Shown here piece by piece: positions 7,101 to 14,563 of a DNA stretch of 16,431 bases. The stretch is from JAXLWB01 sp046328715 (GTDB lineage Bacteria > Chloroflexota > Anaerolineae > Caldilineales > Caldilineaceae). Position 1 is the first letter of the stretch, and every line of letters begins with the position of its first letter. The stretch is from the NCBI GenBank assembly GCA_046328715.1, contig JAXLWB010000085.1, positions 1-16,431 on the forward strand. Reading direction: 5' to 3'. The position numbers were made by a program, and so were the translations under genes. Under the pieces are notes generated by a model that was given only the letters and a program-made list of their open reading frames with translations, did not search any database and was not told the DNA's origin.

Positions 7101-10100
7101 ACTCCTTGATCGAACACGTTACCGACAAGACTCACCACCCACTGGTTACCAAGGCGGTTCGGTGCGATCGGAGACTTAAACAGGCTGGTCGCAAAGTCGA
7201 CAAAGGGCGGCTGCGTATCGCCGTAGACCGTGATCGGTGCAGCCGGGGTTTCGACGTTGCCCAGGATATCGGTAGCACGGGTCTGAATAGTATAGGGGCC
7301 TTCGGCAATCGGCAGGTTGAAGGCCCAACTGTTCAGGCCGCTGGCTAGTTGCCAGGCACCACCGTTGATCGAGACTTCGACCTTGGTGACACTTGAGGTT
7401 GGGTCGCTGGCAGTGCCGCCAATGGTATGGACTGTATTGCCCAGCAGGTATTGGAAGTTGCTGACGCTGGTCACCGAGGACTTGGGTTTGTCGGCATCGA
7501 TGGTGATCGAACTGCCGCCGCTGGCGCTGATCTTGCCGCCGCGGATTTCAGGCGTCGTAGCGCTAAGTTTGCCCCAGTAGCCAAAAATATTGGTAGAGGG
7601 CAGACCCACCGCAAGACAGTAGGATTGCAGGGTTCGCTCATAGAGTGCCTTTACCGTGCTGGCGCTGAGTGACGTCTTATAGACACGCAGGTGGTCAAGC
7701 TCGGCGGCATTGGCACTCAAGGTCAAGCTGGGAACCGATGGGTACAACGAGGTGAAGGTACGGGTACTCGGTGCAGCCACGCCATCCACATAGAGATTTT
7801 GTGAATTACTGTTGAGGTCACGGGTCGCCACCACAAAGTGCCAGGCTCCATTGTTCATGCCGCCGGGACCCGTCAGCGTCTCATTGTTGATATTGTTGGC
7901 GACGCTGAAGGTGATACCGTTGTTGACAATGCGGATGTTCAAAGTATTGTTCTGACCCGAAAGCGACATTTCGGCGGGGGTACTGCCTGGCGTGCGTGCC
8001 CGATACCAGAAGGCAACGCTATAAACCTCTGAGATTTGATTGGCCAGCGAAGGGAAGCTGATCGATTGATTGTTGGTGAAGGCCAGGGCATAATCGGACG
8101 CAGGTCCCTGAACGCCGCCACCAATGGCAATCCCCGCCGAATCGACGGCACCTGGGAGGCCCGCTATTGGACAGCCATTGCCCGAACAGGTAGCGTTGTT
8201 GCCGCGCCCGGAGCTATCGACAAAGCTGGTTGCGCCGGGCATTTCCTCAAAGCGCAAATCGGCCACTGGCAAGCTGCCATAGGCAGGACAGGCTAAAGGC
8301 CCCGCTCCGAAGCTAAAGACATCCAATGCTGGCAAAATGAACTGCGAGAGATCGGGCTTAAAGAAGTGGACCTCACCCAGACTGCCAGCAAAACTCTTGA
8401 CCATCCAACCGCCGACCATCGGATTGTAGGCCAGCCCGAGCCCTGCGGCATTCGAGGAGAAGACATTCCCGGAAGCAGGGACACCATTGCGCCGCAACAC
8501 ACCCGAGCTGCGATTGTTGATATCTGATCCGCTCCAGAGCACATAGTTAACCTCAGTGTTGGCACTTGCAAAGAGCATGAGCGTGCGGTCCGTGACTGGA
8601 TCGTAGGCCAGTACAGGTGAACCACCCGTCGGTTTTTGAGCATCCACACCATGACTGTTCTTGGCATCGGTCAAGGCATTGCCATCGCGGTCGATATCAA
8701 AGACATAGATGGCAGGATAGGTTGTGGCGCTATTGGGGACGTTTAGCTTCCAGGCCAGACGATAACGGCTGCCGATCCAGACCAGATCCATGCTCAAACT
8801 GCTGCTCGGGGTATTGATGTTGGGGGTCGTGATCGTGCGTGTGCTTTCGATTTCAACCGTTTTTGCGCTGAGACGGGATCCCAGGCGATTGAGGTGCTGC
8901 AAGAGGATGTAGGTCTTGCCCCCCTCCGCCAGCTCGCTAGCCACCAGGAAGTCAGCGCCATCGCTGGCGATCACTGGACCGTAGTAGCTTTGCAGCTTAG
9001 TCGTCGTAATTGGGGAGAGTGCAAAGGTTGGCGGTTTGCTGACATTGGGGTCAAGTGCTGCGTCGTAAGTCGCGGCGACCGTAATGCGGATGCTGCTCGT
9101 GATGGCATAGGTGCGCGAGATCTGCTGATCCCAGACGACGCGACAGTCGCCAGAGTTGTTGCAGGCCACATCGGCAGGCCGGTCACTCATACTGTTCGGC
9201 CCCCCGCTCAGACCGATTGCTTGGCCGCCGGGGAGTGCATCGGCTGTCACTTGGCCGTTGCCCCCTCGATTGGCATTGTCCGAGGCGATCGCAGCCACGA
9301 AATAACTGTCGGTGCGGTCGAGCAGCGGAGTCGGGCGTACATAGCGGCGAAGCTGTCCCACGGTGCTCAGTGGGTTGTTGAGTGGCAGTGCATCCCAGGC
9401 CAGGGTCGCTGTCCCACTGGTGGCCAGGCGCGTGCGCACGGTGCTGGTCAGGGGCAGGGTTTGGGTGCTCAGTGTGAGCGGTACCGTCAGCGTGATCTGC
9501 TGCGTCACGGTTTGGACCGTGCTGCTAAAGCCCAAAGCCAACGGGAAGGGCGAGCCGCCCAGTTGCGCAGGGGCAACGATATCCAATACGCTGGTGGTGA
9601 GTGGGGTACGGGCGATGACGGTGGTGGTGTAGACAAAGCTTTCACCGGGGAGGATGATCGATTTGCTCGTCGTGGTGAGGATAGTGACCGGCGGTCGGTT
9701 GACAACATTCGGGTTGTAGGGGACGTTTTGATCGTCGAGTCGTTGCGCCAGGTCACTCTTCTGCGCCAGTTGCTTCTCGGCCAGGTCGCTGATGCCATCG
9801 CCGTCTGTATCGGCCAGGGATGGGTCGGAGGAGACACGAAGGGTAAGGGAAGGGGTGGAATTGATCGTGATGTCCCAACCAGCAACCTCGTCGCCATCCT
9901 TGAGGCCATCGTTATCTGTATCGGCAATGCCTGGATTGGAGCCGTATTGGGCCTCCTGGGCATCGCTCAAGCCATCATTGTCGGTGTCGCTTTGCGTGAG
10001 TGAGTAGGGCAAGCCAACCGCACGGCGTTCCAACTCGTAACTGTCGCTCAGGCCGTCGCCATCGGTGTCCCAGGCGGCATCGTTGGGGTCAACGCCCCCA

Positions 10101-13100
10101 TAGACCGTCGAGATCAAGCCGTCGCCATCGAAGTCGTGCATGGCCGGGAAAGTTGCATCCCAGGCGGGGCCAAAGCCGCCGGTGGGCTTGGCACCCTTGG
10201 CCATCAAGCCATCGAGCGTGTTGGGGAAGATGTCGTAACGCAACGTGTCGATCTTGGTCGAGGTGTTGCCTTCAAATTCACGGTCGTAACAGACCGAGCC
10301 AACGATGAACGAGAGCAGCGGAATGCCCCAACATTCATAGGCGGGCACGGCATAGCCCATGTTGAGATAAAACTCGGCGGGTTGATTGATGCCAGATAGC
10401 GGCTTCATGCCGCCGACTGGGTTGGGTGTCACCGAATTATAGCCGCCATACATAGGGGTCAGCCCATACTTGTGATCTTCGCCCACGTTCTGCCAGGAGC
10501 TGTTCATCTGATTGCGATCGATCCCGCTGAGCGTCTCTGGGTTAGGCTGCGTCAGGCTATAGCGGAAGGTGCTGGAGCGCAGGTTGTCGGGGGAGAAGAG
10601 ATTCAGATGTTGGTTGATATAGAGACCGCTGGAGGCATCGGGGTTCTTGTGGACGACATGGGTGGTGATGGGCAGGGTGACAGTGAGCGCATTGCCCGCC
10701 ACAAAGCCTTTGGCGGGATCCAGCAATTGCGTTTTAGGCGCGCCTGGTGCCACGAGATCAGTACGTTTGGTATTGATCATCAGGTCGTAGTTGTAGATGA
10801 GATAGGCAATCGCTTTGGTCGCCGACGTGCCCAGGGTGAAACAGGCGCCGTCCTGCCCAGGTACAGTGCGCAAGTCATCCACGCCCAATTCGCAAACGGC
10901 AGTAAGGATGGCATCGATCACGCTGACAATGCCAACAATCAGCAACCCCACCACCGTGGCGGAAAGGATGGTCAGCAGGATAATGTAGATCGTAGCAGCA
11001 ATTGTTTCGGCCAACGCCTTGTTAAACTCCGGGCTAAAGGGCGTGACTTTGTTGCTCACCATGCTGTAGATGAAAAAGCCCCAGACCACGCTAATCGCAA
11101 GCACGGCACCGACAGCGTTGGCCGTTTTCGTCACTCCCAGTGCTTCGGAGCCAGAGGCTAGAACCGAGGAAGCTGAGCCAGCATTGCTTAACTGATAGAT
11201 CGTCCAGAGCGGTTTGACCACCGAAACCATCATTTGCAGTCCAACGATCGTGGCCCGCAGTGCGATTTTTGCATCCTGATTGCCAGAGGCCAACTCCTGT
11301 GCAAAATAGGTCAGACCGATGGATGCGCCTGCGATGATAATGGACACACCAAGTACCACGGCACCACCAGTAAGGCGGTTGGTACGAATATTTTTGACGG
11401 CGAGGACAGCGCGTCCCACTCGACTATTGGTGAGGTTACGGAATTGGGCACCGAGTTGTTGTTTCACTGGAACAGGGTTTGTATAACGCGCCATGACCAT
11501 CTTGTTCGCAATGTATTTCACCGCCTGTGTGCCAACTATCGTTCCCGTGCGGATGCGGGTGGCAATGATGCTATCGCCATCCAAGGCATACTGTCCCGAG
11601 ATCAAGGCGTTTCCAACCTGCACCATGCGATTGACACCCTCGCTGAGTGCCAGATTGTGGAGTTGCAGCAAAAACAGGCTGCCAAGCGCACTATCGGGAT
11701 CGCTGCCATCTTCCGCCAACGGCGTGGTGCCATAGCGGTTCTCCAACTCGCTCCAAAAATTGTCACTCGCACAGATATCCCAGGCCGAACCGCTGCGGCA
11801 GTAGTGAGTCCACTTGAATCCAGCCATTGTATTAATCGAAGCGGGCAGCATATCTACCGTAACCGTGGTACCACTCAGGCTGACATAGTTGCTACCAACC
11901 CAGGCGGCATCCAGCCCCAGGCTACGGCTTTGCGTCTCGTAGGCAAAGGCAATCGTCGGCTTGAGGCTATTGTCGCTGGCCCAGTAGGAGTTAAAGCGGC
12001 TGTTGAGAATACTCACCGTGTCGGTCATCGCGGTGAAGATGCTGGCCTGGTCGAAGGTGGGATAGCTATGTTGCTCAACGTTTAAGATGTTGAGTGCGCT
12101 ATCCAATCCCCAGCGCTGGTCGCCGGTGACGCCACTGTTGGTGGTGTGATTGAAGCGGCGGGCAATCTCGTTGATGTCGACATCGCGCACGCCGTTATTG
12201 TCAGCATCGCGGGCAGAGATAAAGCTCTGATCCAGCCCCTGGGTCAGTGCAGTCAGCGCCACATCGTCTTTGCGGTTGCCGTCCACAGTAGGATCTTCGT
12301 AGATCAGGGCAGTCTTGGCACCACGCTGCTCACTGACATTGAGGCCAGTCAGCGTGAAACTATCGTAGTAACTCTGTACCACCTGGGGTACGTTGTGGAT
12401 ATAATTGTCACTGGCACAGCCAGCCGCCACATCCTGGGCGTTGGTATGATCGCAGGGGAGATCGCTCAACATCTGCGTCGCCCAGACCAGGCGCACATTG
12501 TGGGGCGAAGGCCAGGAGCCGCTGGGCAAATAGTTCATCCGGGCGTTGAAGGCCATTCGTTGCCCCGTCCGTTCGTCGGTGATGACATTCAACGGGACGT
12601 AAACCACCTTCTGGCTGCCATCTGCAGCCAAATTGTTGACCGTGATGTTGTAGGGGGTAAGCCCGCTCTGTGCGGGCAGATTGGTCACTGCACCGTTGAT
12701 ACGGATCTCCAACATCGGCACCAGTTTCATGTCGCCAAAGTCCTCATTGGCACCGGTGCTGCGCCCCTCACTGGCGGCCAGGTCGGCATAGGTTCCACCG
12801 TCGATATCCTGCACTTGGCCTTGGGCATCGTTGCGCGGCCAATCGATCACGTTGAAGGCATACCAGAGATGATCGGGATTGCTGGGGCGGATCTGAAAAT
12901 CGACCAGAGTCGGCGTATTGGCGGCCAGATTTTTGATCGTCAGTTGCAGCGGGTTGTTTTCACCGTAGGTCGCTACAACCGCAGTCAAAGGGGCCAGATC
13001 CAACCGATCAGGCACACCATCGTTGTCGTTGTCAGGGTCAAAGAGGTCGGGCACTTTGTCGCTGTCGGTATCCAAAGGCGTTGTGCGCAAGGTGCCATCC

Positions 13101-14563
13101 GTGTTGTAGCCCCACTCCTGGCCATCATTTAGACCATCGTTGTTGCTGTCCAGGTTGAGTGCGTTGACATACCAAGTCTTCCCGCCCAGCGCGAAGCCGC
13201 GCACTTCCAGCCCATCGGGAACGCCATCTTCATCGGAATCTTTGTAGGTTTCGTCTGTCCCGATGCGCACTTCGGCAAAGTCGGTGAGGCCGTCGCCGTC
13301 GGTGTCGGTGCCGGGATCGACGGATTGTAAAGCGGGAGATGCGGAGATAGAGAGATTGGGAGATTGGGGTGCGCTATTCCAATCTCCTAATCTCCCAATC
13401 TCCTCATTGTTCTGATTGGCGGCCTCCAGCGGATTAACCTGCGGGTTGAATTCTGGTCGTCCTAAATCTACCATTTTCTGTGCGGCCTGGTTACTGCGCT
13501 GTTGCTCGTCCTGCGCAGCAGCCTTGGCACTCTGAGCGGTGAGGAAAGTGCTGATTTGCAGGGTTGTGAGCAACGGACCCATGACCATGCTGGCGATGAG
13601 GGCGGTCACTAAGCCGGTATAAACCGTGCGCAAGCGACGATAGCGTAACAGCAACACCATGCCCGCCAAGAGTGGAAAGAGCAGTGCCAATGGTGAAAGG
13701 TTGGGCAGACTGGCCGACAAACTGCCGAGCAATCCACGCCAGTCGCCGCTGCGGAGCAATTGGCTTGGAGTCAGTTGCGCCGTGCCAAAATGCGAAAAAT
13801 CGACCACAATTTGCGAGTGGACGGTCTGCTCATTCTGCTCCGGGAAGTCAAGATTAAGAATCTGGCGCAAGGGCAGCCCATTTTCGCCGATCCAGAGTTC
13901 GCCATTGCCGGTCATGTCGCGATAGTATTGCGGCAGATCCAGGTTGACATTCAACGGCAGTTCGCCTTTGGCGTGCATGGCGGCCTGCATTTGGTCGCGC
14001 ACGTAGGCGGCAAAGGTAGGGCCGTCAATCGTAAAACTGTAGCGGGTCAACTGAATGCCTGCTCGGCTTTCCGGTGTATGCGCCTCGACATTGCGCATGG
14101 CCTGAAGATAGGAGAGAAAATCGCCCTGCGGGGCCAGCCCATCGGCCATGCCGTCCGCTTCCTGCCATTCTTCCGTGCCGCGGCGGGCAAAGGTTTTGCC
14201 ATTTTCCACTTTGACAGCCACACCGCCGTCGGTTTGCAGCACACTGCCACCGTCCGACCAGAGTTTCATCTCCAGTCGTTGCTGGCGCAGGTCGTTCTGC
14301 CCTTCCAGATGCAATTGTTCGCTGTGGCTGCTGCGGCCAATGTTCGTCACCTTGGCAACCGGGACGGTAAGCTGGGTCACGTCACTGGTAAAGTGGTAGG
14401 AGCCAGCATTGCGCGCCTTTTCCCAAGCCGCACTGACCGGGTCGGCTGGCGAGGCATAGGCGGTCGGCACAAGAAAGAACAATACAGCGCTTGCGCCGGC
14501 AAGCAGCAATAACAATAGAAATAAGGTAAATTTTGGGTGAGTGGGAAGCTTGTTGGGTTTCAT
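3125..14563 (-). CDS. Giant modular surface protein: TSP3, LamG, Ig-like, ricin-type and beta-solenoid-like domains
   Basis: A 3812-residue protein, exported and probably held at the cell surface. Order of parts by residue: signal peptide 1-38; LolA/LppX-like region about 40-270; two membrane helices 289-335; TSP3 calcium repeats about 413-525; a large unknown region to about 1060; a four-helix hydrophobic cluster 1065-1223; second TSP3 cluster about 1473-1598; Ig-like and propeller-like strands about 1600-2090; LamG about 2095-2315; Ig-like domains about 2340-2790; ricin-type trefoil about 2798-2946; Ig-like domains to about 3340, including two ECxLD...C modules; a cadherin-like domain about 3348-3435; a beta-solenoid-like domain about 3442-3704; and a tail with two FLPxhS motifs. 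No catalytic domain is recognised, so adhesion or sugar binding is the inferred role. The start at 14563 gives a clean signal peptide with GGA upstream. ATGs at 14575 and 14773 are in frame, but the 70 extra residues look like leader sequence. Confidence 0.9.
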   Translation of the reverse strand: MKPNKLPTHPKFTLFLLLLLLAGASAVLFFLVPTAYASPADPVSAAWEKARNAGSYHFTSDVTQLTVPVAKVTNIGRSSHSEQLHLEGQNDLRQQRLEMKLWSDGGSVLQTDGGVAVKVENGKTFARRGTEEWQEADGMADGLAPQGDFLSYLQAMRNVEAHTPESRAGIQLTRYSFTIDGPTFAAYVRDQMQAAMHAKGELPLNVNLDLPQYYRDMTGNGELWIGENGLPLRQILNLDFPEQNEQTVHSQIVVDFSHFGTAQLTPSQLLRSGDWRGLLGSLSASLPNLSPLALLFPLLAGMVLLLRYRRLRTVYTGLVTALIASMVMGPLLTTLQISTFLTAQSAKAAAQDEQQRSNQAAQKMVDLGRPEFNPQVNPLEAANQNNEEIGRLGDWNSAPQSPNLSISASPALQSVDPGTDTDGDGLTDFAEVRIGTDETYKDSDEDGVPDGLEVRGFALGGKTWYVNALNLDSNNDGLNDGQEWGYNTDGTLRTTPLDTDSDKVPDLFDPDNDNDGVPDRLDLAPLTAVVATYGENNPLQLTIKNLAANTPTLVDFQIRPSNPDHLWYAFNVIDWPRNDAQGQVQDIDGGTYADLAASEGRSTGANEDFGDMKLVPMLEIRINGAVTNLPAQSGLTPYNITVNNLAADGSQKVVYVPLNVITDERTGQRMAFNARMNYLPSGSWPSPHNVRLVWATQMLSDLPCDHTNAQDVAAGCASDNYIHNVPQVVQSYYDSFTLTGLNVSEQRGAKTALIYEDPTVDGNRKDDVALTALTQGLDQSFISARDADNNGVRDVDINEIARRFNHTTNSGVTGDQRWGLDSALNILNVEQHSYPTFDQASIFTAMTDTVSILNSRFNSYWASDNSLKPTIAFAYETQSRSLGLDAAWVGSNYVSLSGTTVTVDMLPASINTMAGFKWTHYCRSGSAWDICASDNFWSELENRYGTTPLAEDGSDPDSALGSLFLLQLHNLALSEGVNRMVQVGNALISGQYALDGDSIIATRIRTGTIVGTQAVKYIANKMVMARYTNPVPVKQQLGAQFRNLTNSRVGRAVLAVKNIRTNRLTGGAVVLGVSIIIAGASIGLTYFAQELASGNQDAKIALRATIVGLQMMVSVVKPLWTIYQLSNAGSASSVLASGSEALGVTKTANAVGAVLAISVVWGFFIYSMVSNKVTPFSPEFNKALAETIAATIYIILLTILSATVVGLLIVGIVSVIDAILTAVCELGVDDLRTVPGQDGACFTLGTSATKAIAYLIYNYDLMINTKRTDLVAPGAPKTQLLDPAKGFVAGNALTVTLPITTHVVHKNPDASSGLYINQHLNLFSPDNLRSSTFRYSLTQPNPETLSGIDRNQMNSSWQNVGEDHKYGLTPMYGGYNSVTPNPVGGMKPLSGINQPAEFYLNMGYAVPAYECWGIPLLSFIVGSVCYDREFEGNTSTKIDTLRYDIFPNTLDGLMAKGAKPTGGFGPAWDATFPAMHDFDGDGLISTVYGGVDPNDAAWDTDGDGLSDSYELERRAVGLPYSLTQSDTDNDGLSDAQEAQYGSNPGIADTDNDGLKDGDEVAGWDITINSTPSLTLRVSSDPSLADTDGDGISDLAEKQLAQKSDLAQRLDDQNVPYNPNVVNRPPVTILTTTSKSIILPGESFVYTTTVIARTPLTTSVLDIVAPAQLGGSPFPLALGFSSTVQTVTQQITLTVPLTLSTQTLPLTSTVRTRLATSGTATLAWDALPLNNPLSTVGQLRRYVRPTPLLDRTDSYFVAAIASDNANRGGNGQVTADALPGGQAIGLSGGPNSMSDRPADVACNNSGDCRVVWDQQISRTYAITSSIRITVAATYDAALDPNVSKPPTFALSPITTTKLQSYYGPVIASDGADFLVASELAEGGKTYILLQHLNRLGSRLSAKTVEIESTRTITTPNINTPSSSLSMDLVWIGSRYRLAWKLNVPNSATTYPAIYVFDIDRDGNALTDAKNSHGVDAQKPTGGSPVLAYDPVTDRTLMLFASANTEVNYVLWSGSDINNRSSGVLRRNGVPASGNVFSSNAAGLGLAYNPMVGGWMVKSFAGSLGEVHFFKPDLSQFILPALDVFSFGAGPLACPAYGSLPVADLRFEEMPGATSFVDSSGRGNNATCSGNGCPIAGLPGAVDSAGIAIGGGVQGPASDYALAFTNNQSISFPSLANQISEVYSVAFWYRARTPGSTPAEMSLSGQNNTLNIRIVNNGITFSVANNINNETLTGPGGMNNGAWHFVVATRDLNSNSQNLYVDGVAAPSTRTFTSLYPSVPSLTLSANAAELDHLRVYKTSLSASTVKALYERTLQSYCLAVGLPSTNIFGYWGKLSATTPEIRGGKISASGGSSITIDADKPKSSVTSVSNFQYLLGNTVHTIGGTASDPTSSVTKVEVSINGGAWQLASGLNSWAFNLPIAEGPYTIQTRATDILGNVETPAAPITVYGDTQPPFVDFATSLFKSPIAPNRLGNQWVVSLVGNVFDQGVYAGGVKTDAVQLLLQGQEGAQGNGWQPAPINGGWRGDYLFAPGLLDPTGTYTVSLRAIDSAGNRTEVENAGTVRVDAFGPVAQLSAQDAARSVISNTITISGLVTDTGPAGVDLVQVAFVSVEQIAAISNTVNSTQADALLNRTWLPASVAQNGAAATTWSIAVPAGLESEYQIDLRAYDKVGNLLRSDKAWRGIIDTLAPRVTVSGTLSSPWLNPTLNKSFYNVSVSCNVLDRYVDEASFTCPANGIPPVRQFNTNPNLQALFPDRTILNGLVVSNTYATDAPNSQYVTRACDGYGHCSTATINPTASTPPGCYWIENRATTYVLDINGGKSDLGTAVIAYPKNDPVSPNQLWYVNSDGSLQSKLNGFLLDLLGFNTAAGAPLGIWSRNVPASNNQLWNRIDQGNGYFTIQSRLNNYLVDTASANAAAQVVMQPQGNPLPSSQQWRLVQAPVTNCGSGTLAAASDLSVAQASVDTVSNLPKALVVTPGEGNRVDAQGAVQVTVAAEAAQGLKEVTLSLDGEVVATFPFARTDKLQASLNSVDLAMADGPHTLAAQASDWAGNRQNTVATSHFVVTSQRPTLTIDSQSLNNGWPVDSGVVVLQGSVSNLENLAAVQVRVGDQPFTNAQFGVAANGVTASGKDGAGQWSVAYPALDPQGKTLAVTVRAIDKTGQVITVKQGVVGDYATGNPPETALVQTPPVNSDETSASFAFSGTVAGEPSAAFECQLDDGVFAPCSSPTIYAELSVGSHTFRVRALNGQGYVDLTPAAFTWTVKGRGRLVEIEEAPAANTTSRSARFEFKASGLGDVEKLECSLDGSGFTACTSPKRYSALGDGTHSFQVRVPGNPASKHSWRISNAAPVATSMVVTTPQNANLALNLQSSDDDSLSYIIVTQPTQGRLLGSAPNLVYDPNTDFFGTDSFSFKADDGDATSNLATVTINVTPTPGQGGLQRDGFVVFGSEGIILRENVKVMSGDIAASNASQGPWLGDGAEVSIGSGVSFADSKSKVLGDTLFVGQGTALANANYNELRGPGTVKGTKVTPQALPLLNRFVAMPGIGVGKQNVDVASAGSANVAPGNYLSLNVAKGGEVSFSGGVYSFKEWNVGDNTKLYFAAATEIRISGRAIVGEHSYVGPAPSSAVTAKQIVIYIAGVNANTAVLGGLGAKAATFGPYATLAANVVAPNGTLLIRERSKAVGSFVARWVSVGKFSELTLANRFSPSTVEGRVDGYINLTLDDATGINSTAALSPNANDELLSEEGTNEDNPEAVKKVFLPVISSGAVGQLDSGTVDSKTVDSQSVGSVPESSTPSEEEQTSKLFLPAVSR
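3203..3268. repeat. ACTGTCC microrepeat inside the tail linker
   Basis: Repeated units of the type ACTGTCC/CCACTG/ACTGACTG encode the Ser/Val/Asp linker (GTVDSKTVDSQSV) between the two FLP motifs. A similar but diverged array, 15495-15565, occupies the same place in the second giant gene. It appears to be a simple-sequence tract that changes length faster than the flanking domain. Confidence 0.6.
3438..4240 (-). other. Beta-solenoid-like C-terminal domain of the giant protein
   Basis: About 265 residues (3442-3704) of short strands with regular Gly/Asn turns, no cysteine, and many stretches such as GGVYSFKEWNVGDNTKL and RISGRAIVGEHSYVGP. The pattern 'PGNYLSLNVAKGGEVSF...IVIYIAG...VAPNGTLLIRERSKAVGSFVA' resembles DUF7305 or bactofilin-like right-handed beta-solenoids in secreted proteins. 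The fold call is by pattern only. It is the most conserved part between the two giant genes. Confidence 0.5.
5725..6168 (-). other. Ricin-type beta-trefoil lectin domain of the giant protein
   Basis: About 148 residues with three QxW motifs (NQLWYV, NQLWNR, SQQWRL), each preceded by a short repeat ending in GFLLD or NYLVD-like strands. This is the signature of a ricin-B/RICIN trefoil, which usually binds galactose-type sugars or xylan. It is flanked by Cys-containing Ig-like sequence. Confidence 0.8.
7615..8280 (-). other. LamG/concanavalin A-like domain of the giant protein
   Basis: About 220 residues beginning VADLRFEEMPGATSFVDSSG and running to LDHLRVYKTSLSASTVKALY. The 'FEE...DSSGRGN' start, the central 'AFWYRAR' and 'NGAWHFVVATRD...NLYVDGV', and the final 'ELDHLRVYKTSLS' match the LamG_3 jelly-roll pattern. 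A sugar- or protein-binding role is usual for the family. Confidence 0.85.
9770..10145 (-). other. Second thrombospondin type-3 calcium-binding cluster
   Basis: Repeats DFDGDGLIS, DTDGDGLSDSYE, DTDNDGLSDAQE, DTDNDGLKDGDE and DTDGDGISDLAE follow one another over about 125 residues. Each gives a DxDxDGxxD calcium loop. TSP3 arrays become rigid rods when calcium is bound, so this probably spaces the lectin half of the protein from the hydrophobic half. Confidence 0.9.
10895..11372 (-). other. Four-helix hydrophobic cluster in the middle of the giant protein
   Basis: Residues about 1065-1223 hold four or more strongly hydrophobic segments: AVVLGVSIIIAGASIGLTYF, TIVGLQMMVSVVKPLW, AVGAVLAISVVWGFFIY, and a long one around IYIILLTILSATVVGLLIVG. 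Short charged loops separate them. They look like membrane helices, which is odd about 1050 residues into a secreted, calcium-binding protein. They may be true transmembrane helices or a membrane-inserting module. Confidence 0.7.
12990..13325 (-). other. First thrombospondin type-3 calcium-binding cluster
   Basis: Calcium loops DTDGDGLTDFAE, DSDEDGVPDGLE, DSNNDGLNDGQE, DTDSDKVPDLFD and DNDNDGVPDRLD over about 110 residues. A further isolated EF-hand/dockerin-like loop, DADNNGVRDVDINEI, is encoded near 12170-12213. The array follows the two N-terminal membrane helices and probably forms a stalk. Confidence 0.9.
13334..13405. repeat. GGAGATT-type palindromic repeat embedded in the giant gene
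   Basis: GAGATTGGGAGATTGG (13352-13367) pairs with CCAATCTCCTAATCTC (13379-13394) with one mismatch, and further GGAGAT-like units flank it on both sides. It encodes the linker EEIGRLGDWNSAPQSPNLSI between the membrane helices and the first TSP3 cluster. Such AATCTCC/GGAGATT tracts usually lie between genes, so this looks like a repeat that entered the gene in frame. Confidence 0.55.
13559..14563 (-). other. N-terminal module: signal peptide, LolA/LppX-like region and helical hairpin
   Basis: Residues 1-38 form a signal peptide (KFTLFLLLLLLAGASAVLFF, then a likely cut after PTAYA). Residues about 40-270 show alternating strands with QLHLEGQNDLR, ELWIGENGLPLRQI and IVVDFSHFG, recalling LolA/LppX-type lipoprotein folds. 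Residues 289-335 hold two membrane helices (LSPLALLFPLLAGMVLLL and VYTGLVTALIASMVMG) separated by RYRRLRT, which by the positive-inside rule would face the cytoplasm. Confidence 0.6.

Noticed and set aside
8894..10003. A 369-residue open frame on the plus strand
   Set aside because: Antisense to the TSP3 and propeller-like part of the giant gene; composition reflects the complement of Asp/Thr/Gly-rich codons.
9770..10145. DNA tandem repeat in the TSP3 regions
   Set aside because: The periodicity is at the protein level (DxDxDG loops) with varied codons, so it is domain structure and not a DNA repeat.
12146..13132. A 328-residue open frame on the plus strand
   Set aside because: Antisense to the first TSP3 cluster and the following domain; no domain signal of its own.
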